A stretch of 32,425 bases of DNA from a bacterium (GTDB taxonomy: Bacteria > Campylobacterota > Campylobacteria > Campylobacterales > Sulfurovaceae), in contig JAHJJU010000081.1 of NCBI GenBank assembly GCA_018822805.1, positions 1 to 32,425 of the forward strand, given 5' to 3'. Below, in pieces: positions 1 through 6,750 of the stretch. A program made the translations under genes and the position numbers. The stretch's first letter is position 1. Every line of letters begins with the position of its first letter. The notes under the pieces are model-generated. The model saw only the letters and a program-made list of their open reading frames with translations. It did no database searches and was not told where the DNA came from.

Positions 1-92
1 ATTTAATATTTAATAATTGTGAAAAAAATAGCAATAAGTGTATATTATATTTAAATCAAAATATATTTGTTAAACTTATGAAGAACTTTAAA

Positions 93-108
93 TATAATTT
101 GATATAAT
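93..108 (+). promoter_or_regulatory. Putative promoter -10 region for the LysR gene
   Basis: Two TATAAT hexamers lie 10 bp apart, at 93-98 and 103-108, in very AT-rich DNA upstream of the LysR start. No good -35 box is seen, which is usual for Campylobacterota sigma-70 promoters. An AAGGGA ribosome site at 127-132 precedes the ATG by 5 nt. The bases from 1 to 92 hold no gene that I can see. Confidence 0.4.
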
Positions 109-137
109 AATTTGAATAAAAGTTATAAGGGAATGTA

Positions 138-1040
138 ATGTTAAAAGATTTTGTAAAAATGGAGACCTTTTTAACCGTTGCAAGGGAACGAAGTTTCTCA
201 AAAGCATCGGCAAAATTAGGTATTTCTCAGCCGGCAGTAACACAGCAAATTAAATACATTGAAAATTATCTTGAAGCCAAAATAATTGATCGTAAGAAGA
301 ATGGTATAAAGCTAACAGCTGAGGGGGATGAGCTTTATAAAGTAGTAACACAATTAGAAAAGTGTATTTTAAATCTTGAAAAAGATGTTTTAAAAATCAT
401 TAAAAAAGAGATGACCTTTAGATTGGCTGCTTCGTATACCATTGGATCCTATGTGATTCCGGGTGAATGTTTAAACAGTATTTCCGAGAGTATTGGTAAT
501 GATGTTACTTTGAGTATTGATGTAACGGATAAAATTATTGAAGGCTTAAAAGAGAGAAAATTTGATGTTGGCTTGATTGAATCACCAATCTTTGATGATG
601 AGTTGGTTTATAGAGAATGGTTTGATGATGAGTTGGTAATTTTTTCAAATACACCATTGCCTAAAGTGGTGAATACGGAAGAGCTTTATGATTATAAATG
701 GGTCTGTCGTGAAGAGGGGTCTCACACAAGAAGATTAATTTCAGAAGTTTTTGAAGAGTTGGGTGTTTCATGTAAAAGTTTTAATGTTTTATCTGAAGTA
801 AGTAATACTACTGCAGCACTACAGAGTGTTAAACGTGCGACTAAAGATCCTGAAAGTCCAACCGTTTCAGTCATTTCAAAACATGCAATTGCAGATGAAG
901 TAGCAAGAAAAGAGCTTTTTGAAGCACGAATTTATGGCTTTACCATGAGTCGTAAGTTTTACATTGTTTATACCAAAGAGAATAAAAACAATGTATTTAT
1001 CGATAACGTAGTGAACTATATTATTACAGGAAAATGCTAA
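138..1040 (+). CDS. LysR-family transcriptional regulator
   Basis: A 300-residue DNA-binding regulator of normal LysR length. Residues about 5-65 form the winged helix-turn-helix, with the family pattern F..VA...SFS.AS..L..SQPAVTQQI..IE and the L/I-D-R-K wing. Residues about 92-296 form the periplasmic-binding-like effector domain. The overall pattern is closest to the CysL/CbbR-type branch, but the inducer cannot be told. The ATG has AAGGGA 5 nt upstream. The gene stands alone and converges on the pyrC-cysK operon with only 11 nt between stop codons. Any divergent target gene would lie left of the window, so the regulon is unknown. Confidence 0.9.
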   Translation: MLKDFVKMETFLTVARERSFSKASAKLGISQPAVTQQIKYIENYLEAKIIDRKKNGIKLTAEGDELYKVVTQLEKCILNLEKDVLKIIKKEMTFRLAASYTIGSYVIPGECLNSISESIGNDVTLSIDVTDKIIEGLKERKFDVGLIESPIFDDELVYREWFDDELVIFSNTPLPKVVNTEELYDYKWVCREEGSHTRRLISEVFEELGVSCKSFNVLSEVSNTTAALQSVKRATKDPESPTVSVISKHAIADEVARKELFEARIYGFTMSRKFYIVYTKENKNNVFIDNVVNYIITGKC

Positions 1041-1045
1041 GCATT
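1033..1045. terminator. Small hairpin with a stop codon in its loop (possible weak terminator)
   Basis: AATGC and GCATT arms flank the TAA stop codon of the LysR gene. The stem is only 5 bp. Read leftwards it is followed by a short T run, so it could help end the minus-strand pyrC operon. It may also be chance. Confidence 0.25.
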
Positions 1046-1051
1046 AACCTA

Positions 1052-1513
1052 CTATTTTTTACTCTTTTTAAGAAGTTTGGCATTTTCAGGATTGTTCAAT
1101 AAAGCCTTCATTGAATTAATTTCTGCGTGCTTGGCTTCTTCCTCATCTTCTCTATCTCTTGGAGAAGCAATATTTATCAAAACGGGATACTCCTCAACAA
1201 AAATTTGTTTAATTGCCAATAGAGGAATTTGTACCAAAGCCCCAATATTATCTGCTCCAAATCCAGCTTCAAATGTTAAATAATGCAGGTCAATCGTTGC
1301 ACTTTCGAATGAGTAGTTGGCCAACATGAAGAGTGTCACTTCAGGAAGTGCCTCTTGTAATTCAAGAGGAAGTTCCGGAGTAAAATGGACTTCAGAAATT
1401 TCACAAGCAATTCCAAATTCTTGATTGGCATTGAACATATACTCAATGGTTTTTAAAATATGTTCTTGCATCAAATCTTTAAATGCTTCGGTTTCTAGGT
1501 TTTCAAGGGACAT
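1052..1513 (-). CDS. SspB-like protein (possible ClpXP substrate adaptor)
   Basis: A 153-residue cytosolic protein with no signal peptide or membrane segment. Residues about 11-112 resemble the alphaproteobacterial type of SspB, as I recall that family: an N-terminal helix, a T-P-x-L-P-L-x-L-x-x-x-L-P-E segment (45-58), a strand with L-F-M-L (61-64), then F-E-A-G-F-G (81-86) and a strand plus helix with I-P-L-L-A-I (96-101). SspB brings ssrA-tagged and other substrates to ClpXP. The rest is a charged linker (about 117-135) and a basic end, A-K-L-L-K-K-S-K-K, where SspB proteins carry the ClpX-docking peptide. It is the last gene of the pyrC operon, 14 nt after the aminotransferase gene. The SspB call is inferred from pattern only; otherwise this is a conserved hypothetical. 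Confidence 0.5.
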   Translation of the reverse strand: MSLENLETEAFKDLMQEHILKTIEYMFNANQEFGIACEISEVHFTPELPLELQEALPEVTLFMLANYSFESATIDLHYLTFEAGFGADNIGALVQIPLLAIKQIFVEEYPVLINIASPRDREDEEEAKHAEINSMKALLNNPENAKLLKKSKK

Positions 1514-1527
1514 AATGGTTAAATCCT

Positions 1528-2103
1528 TTATAGTCGTATCGTTATGTGTTTTTGAATTTTGAATCCTATCATAGCATTCATTAAAGCAAAGTGTGTGAAA
1601 GATTGAATCTCATGAGATCGAATATTTTTAAGTTTTAAAAAGTTTTCACTCAGCAGTCTCTCTCTGGTGGTTCCCTCGAGTAGAGGATACTTTGGAGTAA
1701 ACCACGCTTCTCCATTATAAAATGCAATGTTAGCCATAGAGGTATCGGTTAAAAAACCATTTTTTTCAATAATAATCTCATCATAAGAGGAAGGAATAAG
1801 TCTTTCAAGCTCTTTTCGATCACTGTATTTATAAGCATAATCCATTTGACTTTGGATAATTTTAAAATGTTTGATTTCTTTGGGGACATAAGGTAGATAC
1901 TCAACTGAATGAATCTCTTTGTCATAAAGAATACGACAACGGTAAATGCCCTCTTCGGGAGCTGTTATAAACCCCTCAAGGTTCAATGCTTTAGGTTCAT
2001 TAAAAAGTTTTTGTCGACTTTTATTGAACCGTTGGTTATGCCACTCTATGTTCATAATTTGACCATTTTCTATTTTAATGGTCTCTAGCAATTTTTTATT
2101 CAT
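1528..2103 (-). CDS. Class IV aminotransferase family protein (PabC/IlvE-like)
   Basis: A 191-residue PLP enzyme of fold type IV. It has the Y-R-C-R segment (54-57), the likely PLP lysine K92 in YKYSDR, the strand D-E-I-I-I-E (108-113), the T-D-T-S-M-A-N-I loop (119-126, the family's usual E-x-S-x-x-N-I region) and L-L-E-G-T-T-R (141-147). It is shorter than E. coli PabC (about 270 residues) but both halves of the fold appear to be present. The most likely role is 4-amino-4-deoxychorismate lyase (p-aminobenzoate for folate); branched-chain or D-amino-acid transamination is possible. It lies 23 nt after cysK in the pyrC operon. A frequent Glu after the loop is replaced by Thr (T121), so activity is uncertain. 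Confidence 0.7.
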   Translation of the reverse strand: MNKKLLETIKIENGQIMNIEWHNQRFNKSRQKLFNEPKALNLEGFITAPEEGIYRCRILYDKEIHSVEYLPYVPKEIKHFKIIQSQMDYAYKYSDRKELERLIPSSYDEIIIEKNGFLTDTSMANIAFYNGEAWFTPKYPLLEGTTRERLLSENFLKLKNIRSHEIQSFTHFALMNAMIGFKIQKHITIRL

Positions 2104-2126
2104 AACACTTTCTAAAACTTTTCATC

Positions 2127-3041
2127 TTAATTAAATAAATCGGTAGAGAGATAGCGTTCAGCTGTGTCACAAAGAATAGTAACAATAATTTTTCCTTTGT
2201 TCTCTCGACGTTTGGCAACTTCATAGGCTGCAGCTACATTGGCACCGGCCGAGATACCTACAAGCAATCCTTCGCTCATGGCAATCTCTTTTGCCATCTC
2301 AAATGCATCATCGTCATCAATGGTGATAACTTCATCATAAATGGTTCGGTTTAAAATTTTAGGAACAAAACCGGCACCGATACCTTGAATTTTATGAGGA
2401 GCACCTTTCCCACCTGAAAGCACCGGTGAATTACTTGGCTCTACAGCAATGGCTTTGAGCTTAGGAAGTTGTGCTTTTAAAGTTTCAGATGTTCCTGTAA
2501 GGGTTCCTCCTGTTCCAACAGCAGCCACAAAATAGTCAACTCGATTGTCGGTATCTTTTAAAATCTCTAATGCTGTAGTTTTTCGGTGTATGGCAGGGTT
2601 GTCCGGGTTATTAAACTGTTGTAGTACACATCCATTTAATTGCGTAGCCAACTCTTCAGCTTTGTTGATGGAACCATTCATGCCCTCTGTTGCAGGTGTT
2701 AAAACAATCTCTGCTCCTAAATGTGTAAGAAGTTTTCGTCGTTCAATACTCATGGACTCCGGCATGGTCAAGATAAGCTTTAGACCTTTTGATGCACAGA
2801 TGGCTGCTAGACCAATACCGGTGTTTCCTGATGTTGGTTCAATGATGGTTGAGTCTTTATTAATTTTTCCTGATGCCAATGCTTCGTTTATCATGTTTAA
2901 CGCAATTCTATCTTTCACAGAAGAGGTTGGATTCATAAATTCACATTTTCCTAAAATGGTTGCACCTGAAAGTTCCGAGAGTTTGTTTAATTTAACCAGT
3001 GGGGTGTTGCCCACTAAATCTTCAATACTGTTAGCTATCAT
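2127..3041 (-). CDS. cysK: Cysteine synthase (O-acetylserine sulfhydrylase)
   Basis: A PLP enzyme of 304 residues that joins O-acetylserine and sulfide to make cysteine. The N-terminus shows V-G-N-T-P-L-V; the PLP lysine is K43 in P-T-S-S-V-K-D-R; TSGNTG at 70-75 is the substrate loop; a G-T-G-G-T-L-T-G phosphate-binding loop follows. I chose ATG at 3041 because GGAG lies 9 nt upstream and the protein then starts right at the conserved domain. A TTG at 3065 would overlap the carbonic anhydrase gene and add eight unusual residues. The gene begins 4 nt after the carbonic anhydrase stop. CysK or CysM cannot be fully separated by eye; no serine acetyltransferase gene is nearby. Confidence 0.92.
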   Translation of the reverse strand: MIANSIEDLVGNTPLVKLNKLSELSGATILGKCEFMNPTSSVKDRIALNMINEALASGKINKDSTIIEPTSGNTGIGLAAICASKGLKLILTMPESMSIERRKLLTHLGAEIVLTPATEGMNGSINKAEELATQLNGCVLQQFNNPDNPAIHRKTTALEILKDTDNRVDYFVAAVGTGGTLTGTSETLKAQLPKLKAIAVEPSNSPVLSGGKGAPHKIQGIGAGFVPKILNRTIYDEVITIDDDDAFEMAKEIAMSEGLLVGISAGANVAAAYEVAKRRENKGKIIVTILCDTAERYLSTDLFN

Positions 3042-3045
3042 GATT

Positions 3046-3699
3046 TTAATCTCCGGTTTTTTCAATTAATTTTTTAAATTCATAGGATTCATCGTTATAA
3101 TATTCGATGGTTCCCTCTTTAATGTCGTAATACCAGCCATGTAAAAAAAGTTCACCTTTATCGACTCGACGTTTTACGGCCGGATAGGTCAGTAAGTTTT
3201 CAAGCTGAAAAATAATCGATACTTTCTCCGTGTACCTTAAAATCTCTTCTTGAGGTTTTCCACGATAAGCAAGTAGGGCTGTTTTTTTTGCATTTCCTCC
3301 CAACTCCAACCACTTTATGGTATGGATATTTTCATCGGTAGGTTTAATTTCTTTATACAGTGCTGCAATGGCACCACATTGTGAGTGTCCACAAATAATA
3401 ATATCTGAAACTTCCAAAACAGAAACAGCATACTCAATAGCCGAAGCTGTTGCGTGATAATCTTGTTTAGGATTAAACGGAGCTACAAAGTTTCCAATGT
3501 TTCGGGCAATAAATAAATCACCGGGATTACTGCCCGTAATTAAATCAGGGACAACACGGGAATCACTACATCCAATAAAAAGGGCTTTGGGGTTTTGTCC
3601 TTCATCGACCAAATTTTTGTAACGTTCTTCATTTTTTTTAAATTTAACCGATTGAAAATTGCTATAACCTTTAATAATCTCTTTGATATTGCTGTCCAT
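3046..3699 (-). CDS. Beta-class carbonic anhydrase
   Basis: A 217-residue zinc enzyme that interconverts CO2 and bicarbonate. The zinc ligands and catalytic dyad are visible: C44, D46 and R48 in C-S-D-S-R, and H105 with C108 in G-H-S-Q-C-G-A. No signal peptide is seen, so it is cytosolic. It starts 5 nt after the pyrC stop, and its AAGGA ribosome site lies in the last pyrC codons, so the two are probably translated together. Bicarbonate is the substrate for carbamoyl phosphate, so the neighbourhood fits supply to pyrimidine synthesis; supply to autotrophic carbon fixation is an alternative. Confidence 0.93.
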   Translation of the reverse strand: MDSNIKEIIKGYSNFQSVKFKKNEERYKNLVDEGQNPKALFIGCSDSRVVPDLITGSNPGDLFIARNIGNFVAPFNPKQDYHATASAIEYAVSVLEVSDIIICGHSQCGAIAALYKEIKPTDENIHTIKWLELGGNAKKTALLAYRGKPQEEILRYTEKVSIIFQLENLLTYPAVKRRVDKGELFLHGWYYDIKEGTIEYYNDESYEFKKLIEKTGD

Positions 3700-3704
3700 G
3701 AATA

Positions 3705-4718
3705 TTATCCTTGAATATTAACAATTGAATATGCCAATGTTTCACTTGCATACATCGGCACAACGTCACCATATTTTGCAGGGACAATAAAGGGTTTTTT
3801 CTCTAAAGTAACGGTTTTATGAGGTACTTTTATATGGTTATAGATGGCTTTGGCATTATTTGAAACAAAAGCTTGAAGATTTTCTATGGTTGAATGCCCT
3901 TCAAAAAGTTCTGCTAAAACTTGTAGAGCAATAGGTGCCGTAAAGACACCGGCAGCACAACCACAAGACTCTTTAGTATGTTGTGGATGAGGTGCAGAGT
4001 CTGAACCGAACATCACTTTTGGGTGACCCTCTAGAGCGACTCTTCTTAATGCTTCTCGGTCTTCCGGACGTTTAGCAATGGGCTTACAAAAAAGATGAGG
4101 TTGTAACATACCACCGGCCACATCATCAAGGGTAATGAGCAGGTGATGCAAAGTAATGGTGGCGTAAAGGTTATCAAATTTATCAAGTGCTTCAACACTC
4201 TCTCTTGTGGTAATGTGCTCCATAATAATTTTGAGTTTAGGAAAGTTAGAAGCCAACATTTCATAAATCGAGACAAACTCTGCTTCTCTATCCATCACAA
4301 AACCGTTGGTTTCACCATGAATACACAAAGGTATTTCAAGCTCTGACATTGCATCAAGCGTTGGTCGTAACTCATTTACGTCAAATCCAGAAACACCCCC
4401 TTCAGAGTTGGTGGTAATTCCTGCCGGGTAGAGTTTAATGGCTGTGAGTTCATCTTTGACCGATTTTAAAAACTCCTTGGTGTAGCTTGGTTTAAAAAAG
4501 AGGGTCATGTAAGGTGTAAAGGTATCTTCTCCACAAGCTTCTATAATACGTGATTTATAAGCAATAAGTTCTTCTTTAGTAGAGACAGGTGGAACCAAGT
4601 TAGGCATAATAATCGCCCCTGAAAAACTCGCAGAAGAGAGAGGACCTACAGTTTTAAGCATGGCTTTGTCTCTTAAGTGGAGGTGCATATCAAGGGGTTG
4701 ATTTATGGTTATTGACAT
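3705..4718 (-). CDS. pyrC: Dihydroorotase
   Basis: A 337-residue type II dihydroorotase that closes carbamoyl-aspartate to dihydroorotate in pyrimidine synthesis. The metal ligands are in the expected order: H12 and H14 in M-H-L-H-L-R-D, K95 (the carbamylated lysine) in A-I-K-L-Y-P-A-G, H134 in C-I-H-G-E, H168 in M-E-H-I-T-T, and D240 in G-S-D-S-A-P-H. Length matches the E. coli PyrC class. AAAGGA lies 5 nt before the ATG. It is the first gene of a five-gene minus-strand operon and follows yidD after 74 nt, where its promoter should lie. Confidence 0.95.
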   Translation of the reverse strand: MSITINQPLDMHLHLRDKAMLKTVGPLSSASFSGAIIMPNLVPPVSTKEELIAYKSRIIEACGEDTFTPYMTLFFKPSYTKEFLKSVKDELTAIKLYPAGITTNSEGGVSGFDVNELRPTLDAMSELEIPLCIHGETNGFVMDREAEFVSIYEMLASNFPKLKIIMEHITTRESVEALDKFDNLYATITLHHLLITLDDVAGGMLQPHLFCKPIAKRPEDREALRRVALEGHPKVMFGSDSAPHPQHTKESCGCAAGVFTAPIALQVLAELFEGHSTIENLQAFVSNNAKAIYNHIKVPHKTVTLEKKPFIVPAKYGDVVPMYASETLAYSIVNIQG

Positions 4719-4792
4719 TGTAATCCTTTAATGAAGATGGTTCATATTTTGATAGGTATTTTGCCACAATTATGGTTAATGTGGGGTTGGTT

Positions 4793-5131
4793 TTATTTGC
4801 TATAAGCTCCATAGTCCTTAATCACGTAATAAAAACTGTTCTCTTTAGGTACGAACCAGTATTTAATTTGTTTTAAATTTTGATTGAGAGAGAGAAGTTT
4901 TGGGGGTGTATAGTCCATAATTGGGTAGTCTATGCCTCCAGCAAAGAGTTGGTTGCAACGTAAGATTCTAAGTGTGCTTTGCACCAATGCTTTATGAGGT
5001 TTATTTAACTCAAAGTGCCATTTTGTATACTCTGAACAGGTCGGGTAGTAGCGACAGCTACCCGGTAAAAGACGTGAAATGTATTGATAAGCATTGAGAG
5101 GTACCAGATAAAATTTTTTATAATTTTGCAT
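4793..5131 (-). CDS. yidD: Membrane protein insertion efficiency factor YidD
   Basis: A 112-residue YidD (UPF0161) protein. The signature L-L-P-G-S-C-R-Y-Y-P-T-C-S-E-Y is at 21-35, with cysteines C26 and C32, and is followed by the R-I-L-R-C-N segment and the G-G-I-D-Y-P-I motif. The family is thought to sit at the inner face of the membrane by an N-terminal amphipathic helix and to assist YidC. It usually sits with rnpA-yidC; here it follows lnt by 33 nt and is probably cotranscribed with it. The C-terminal 35 residues extend past the core domain. Confidence 0.93.
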   Translation of the reverse strand: MQNYKKFYLVPLNAYQYISRLLPGSCRYYPTCSEYTKWHFELNKPHKALVQSTLRILRCNQLFAGGIDYPIMDYTPPKLLSLNQNLKQIKYWFVPKENSFYYVIKDYGAYSK

Positions 5132-5164
5132 TCAGTGTCTTTCTATGGTGAATTTTAATTCTTC

Positions 5165-6475
5165 TCATTTAATAACCTCTCCATTGTTCACGGTATAGGA
5201 GTCAGACATATTGACACTGTGGTAGATGGTTGTTCCATATTTTTTATTGTAGTATTGTAAAAGTATTTTTTGTTGGGTAGATTCAATGGAAGGGGTGAAC
5301 CAGCCATTGTTACTTAACACAATCATATTTTTCGGTTTGCCTTCATAAAGTTTTTCCGAAGTGGCCTCAAAACAGATGGCATTTCTATAGTGTACTCCGT
5401 CAATTGTATAGTCTGTAAAGTCGGCTGAAGCAACATAATCCGGTGCTCCATCAAAAAAGATTTTATTAACCCAACTGCCCATCCATGAGGGTAGAGGGTT
5501 CTTTTCACCAAATGGAACCAGTTTTACCTTGTTGGCTATTTGATGGCTTCCCTCTTTAAAAATATAGGTAGAGTTACGAGGAATGGTGTTATCCCAGTAG
5601 AGACCTCCTACAACAATGATGATTTTATTGGAGTAATGTTGAAGATCTTCCATGATTTGGGGTTGCATGTTAACAAAAAAGGCAAAGATAGATTCTGGAA
5701 AGACAATCACTGTTTGCTCTTTATCAATGGCTTCTCTAATGGCTACAAACACTTCATCCACATGTTTGGATATTAACTTTTCGTTCCATTTATCTTGTAC
5801 GGTTGTATGGGTGTTGTAGAGGGTGATTTTAGGATTGATGTCTTTTTTTTCTTCAAAATGAGCAGTAAAAGGGTGAGCCAGTAGAATTAAAAGAAGGTAG
5901 AAGAGTTGCTTTTTATAAAGTGAAAGTATCAGTGCCAACAGTACCAATCCAAATTGCCATTTTTCTATGCCTAAATAGCTGTTGGTAAACATCAGTTCAG
6001 GTTTAAACCAATCAAACCCAAAAGGATGAATGTATGAAAGTAATAATAAAATCACAGCTTTAGCAAGCATATCAAACCCCGTAGGGGCAGAGCCATGTCT
6101 CTGCCCTTGCTTCATAGGTAAAAAACGCCCAAAAAACTCAACCAAAGACAAAGTACCCCAAAAGATACTCATATAAATAAACCCCAGACCTAAAATAGGA
6201 AGGGGAATTGCCCATGCCATGTCATAGTTTTTGAAGCTGATACCGATCCACCAAAACCACAAAATACCAATCCAAAAACCGGTCCATACCCATCTCTTTT
6301 TGTTACCAGTCAATAAGAAATATAGAGCAGAAATGCCTAAAATGGTATTGATAAAATAGTTAATGAAACCAAGCCAATCTAGGTACATGGCTCCAGCACT
6401 TAAAAAGGCAATGAAAAAGCCTGCTGTTATATTCTTAATGGTAAAATATTTGCTTATTTTTACATATAAACTCAA
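5165..6475 (-). CDS. lnt: Apolipoprotein N-acyltransferase
   Basis: A 436-residue inner-membrane enzyme that N-acylates the N-terminal cysteine of lipoproteins. The N-terminal half has several membrane segments (about 15-55, 62-80, 88-118, 136-156, 173-200). The C-terminal half is a nitrilase-type domain with the triad E261 (F-P-E-S), K318 (K-V-K-L-V-P-F-G-E) and C368 (A-I-C-F-E). The start is a TTG with AGGGGA just upstream, only 11 nt from the divergent yajC start; no ATG occurs before residue 30. Residues about 123-132, in the loop between the third and fourth hydrophobic stretches, are encoded by a REP-like palindrome found again at 9801-9828. At 436 residues it is shorter than E. coli Lnt (about 510). 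Confidence 0.92.
   Translation of the reverse strand: MSLYVKISKYFTIKNITAGFFIAFLSAGAMYLDWLGFINYFINTILGISALYFLLTGNKKRWVWTGFWIGILWFWWIGISFKNYDMAWAIPLPILGLGFIYMSIFWGTLSLVEFFGRFLPMKQGQRHGSAPTGFDMLAKAVILLLLSYIHPFGFDWFKPELMFTNSYLGIEKWQFGLVLLALILSLYKKQLFYLLLILLAHPFTAHFEEKKDINPKITLYNTHTTVQDKWNEKLISKHVDEVFVAIREAIDKEQTVIVFPESIFAFFVNMQPQIMEDLQHYSNKIIIVVGGLYWDNTIPRNSTYIFKEGSHQIANKVKLVPFGEKNPLPSWMGSWVNKIFFDGAPDYVASADFTDYTIDGVHYRNAICFEATSEKLYEGKPKNMIVLSNNGWFTPSIESTQQKILLQYYNKKYGTTIYHSVNMSDSYTVNNGEVIK
6081..6108 (+). repeat. REP-like palindrome inside the lnt reading frame
   Basis: A 5' GTAG followed by GGGCAGAG, the loop CCATGT and CTCTGCCC. The stem is 8 bp and perfect. The reverse complement matches 9801-9828 in 27 of 28 bases. 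GTAG before a hairpin is the mark of REP sequences mobilised by Y1-type (RAYT) transposases. It reads through in frame in lnt and encodes residues about 123-132 in a loop between membrane segments. Confidence 0.75.
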
Positions 6476-6486
6476 AGGATTCCCCT

Positions 6487-6747
6487 ATGGAACAAGTAGC
6501 ACAATTTTTACCACTTATCTTTTTATTTGGTATTTTTTACTTCTTAATTATCAGACCTCAACAAAAACAACAAAAAGAGCACGCAGCAATGTTAGAATCA
6601 CTGGCTAAAGGTGATAAAATTCTTACTTCAGGTGGTATCTATGCTGAAATCATTAAAGTTGAAGAGGATTTTATCAAAATCAAACTGAATGATACAGCAA
6701 TTGTGAAATTAGACAAGCTTTATGTGCTCAAGAAGGTAGATGCATAA
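6487..6747 (+). CDS. yajC: Preprotein translocase subunit YajC
   Basis: An 86-residue membrane protein with one N-terminal transmembrane helix (about 5-22), the family's I-I-R-P-Q-Q-K-Q-Q-K segment (21-30), then a small cytosolic domain with K-G-D-K-I-L-T-S-G-G-I. YajC associates with SecDF at the SecYEG channel. AAAGGA at 6474-6479 is 7 nt before the ATG and overlaps the divergent lnt start codon. It is the first gene of yajC-secD-secF; secD starts 3 nt after its stop. Confidence 0.96.
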   Translation: MEQVAQFLPLIFLFGIFYFLIIRPQQKQQKEHAAMLESLAKGDKILTSGGIYAEIIKVEEDFIKIKLNDTAIVKLDKLYVLKKVDA

Positions 6748-6750
6748 GTA

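Noticed and set aside
3042-3065. An upstream TTG start for cysK
   Set aside because: It overlaps the carbonic anhydrase end and has no ribosome site; the ATG at 3041 has GGAG at good spacing.
2545-3069. A 174-codon open frame on the plus strand opposite cysK
   Set aside because: It is fully antisense to a clear cysK with all motifs, has no family resemblance, and is a by-product of the cysK codon use.
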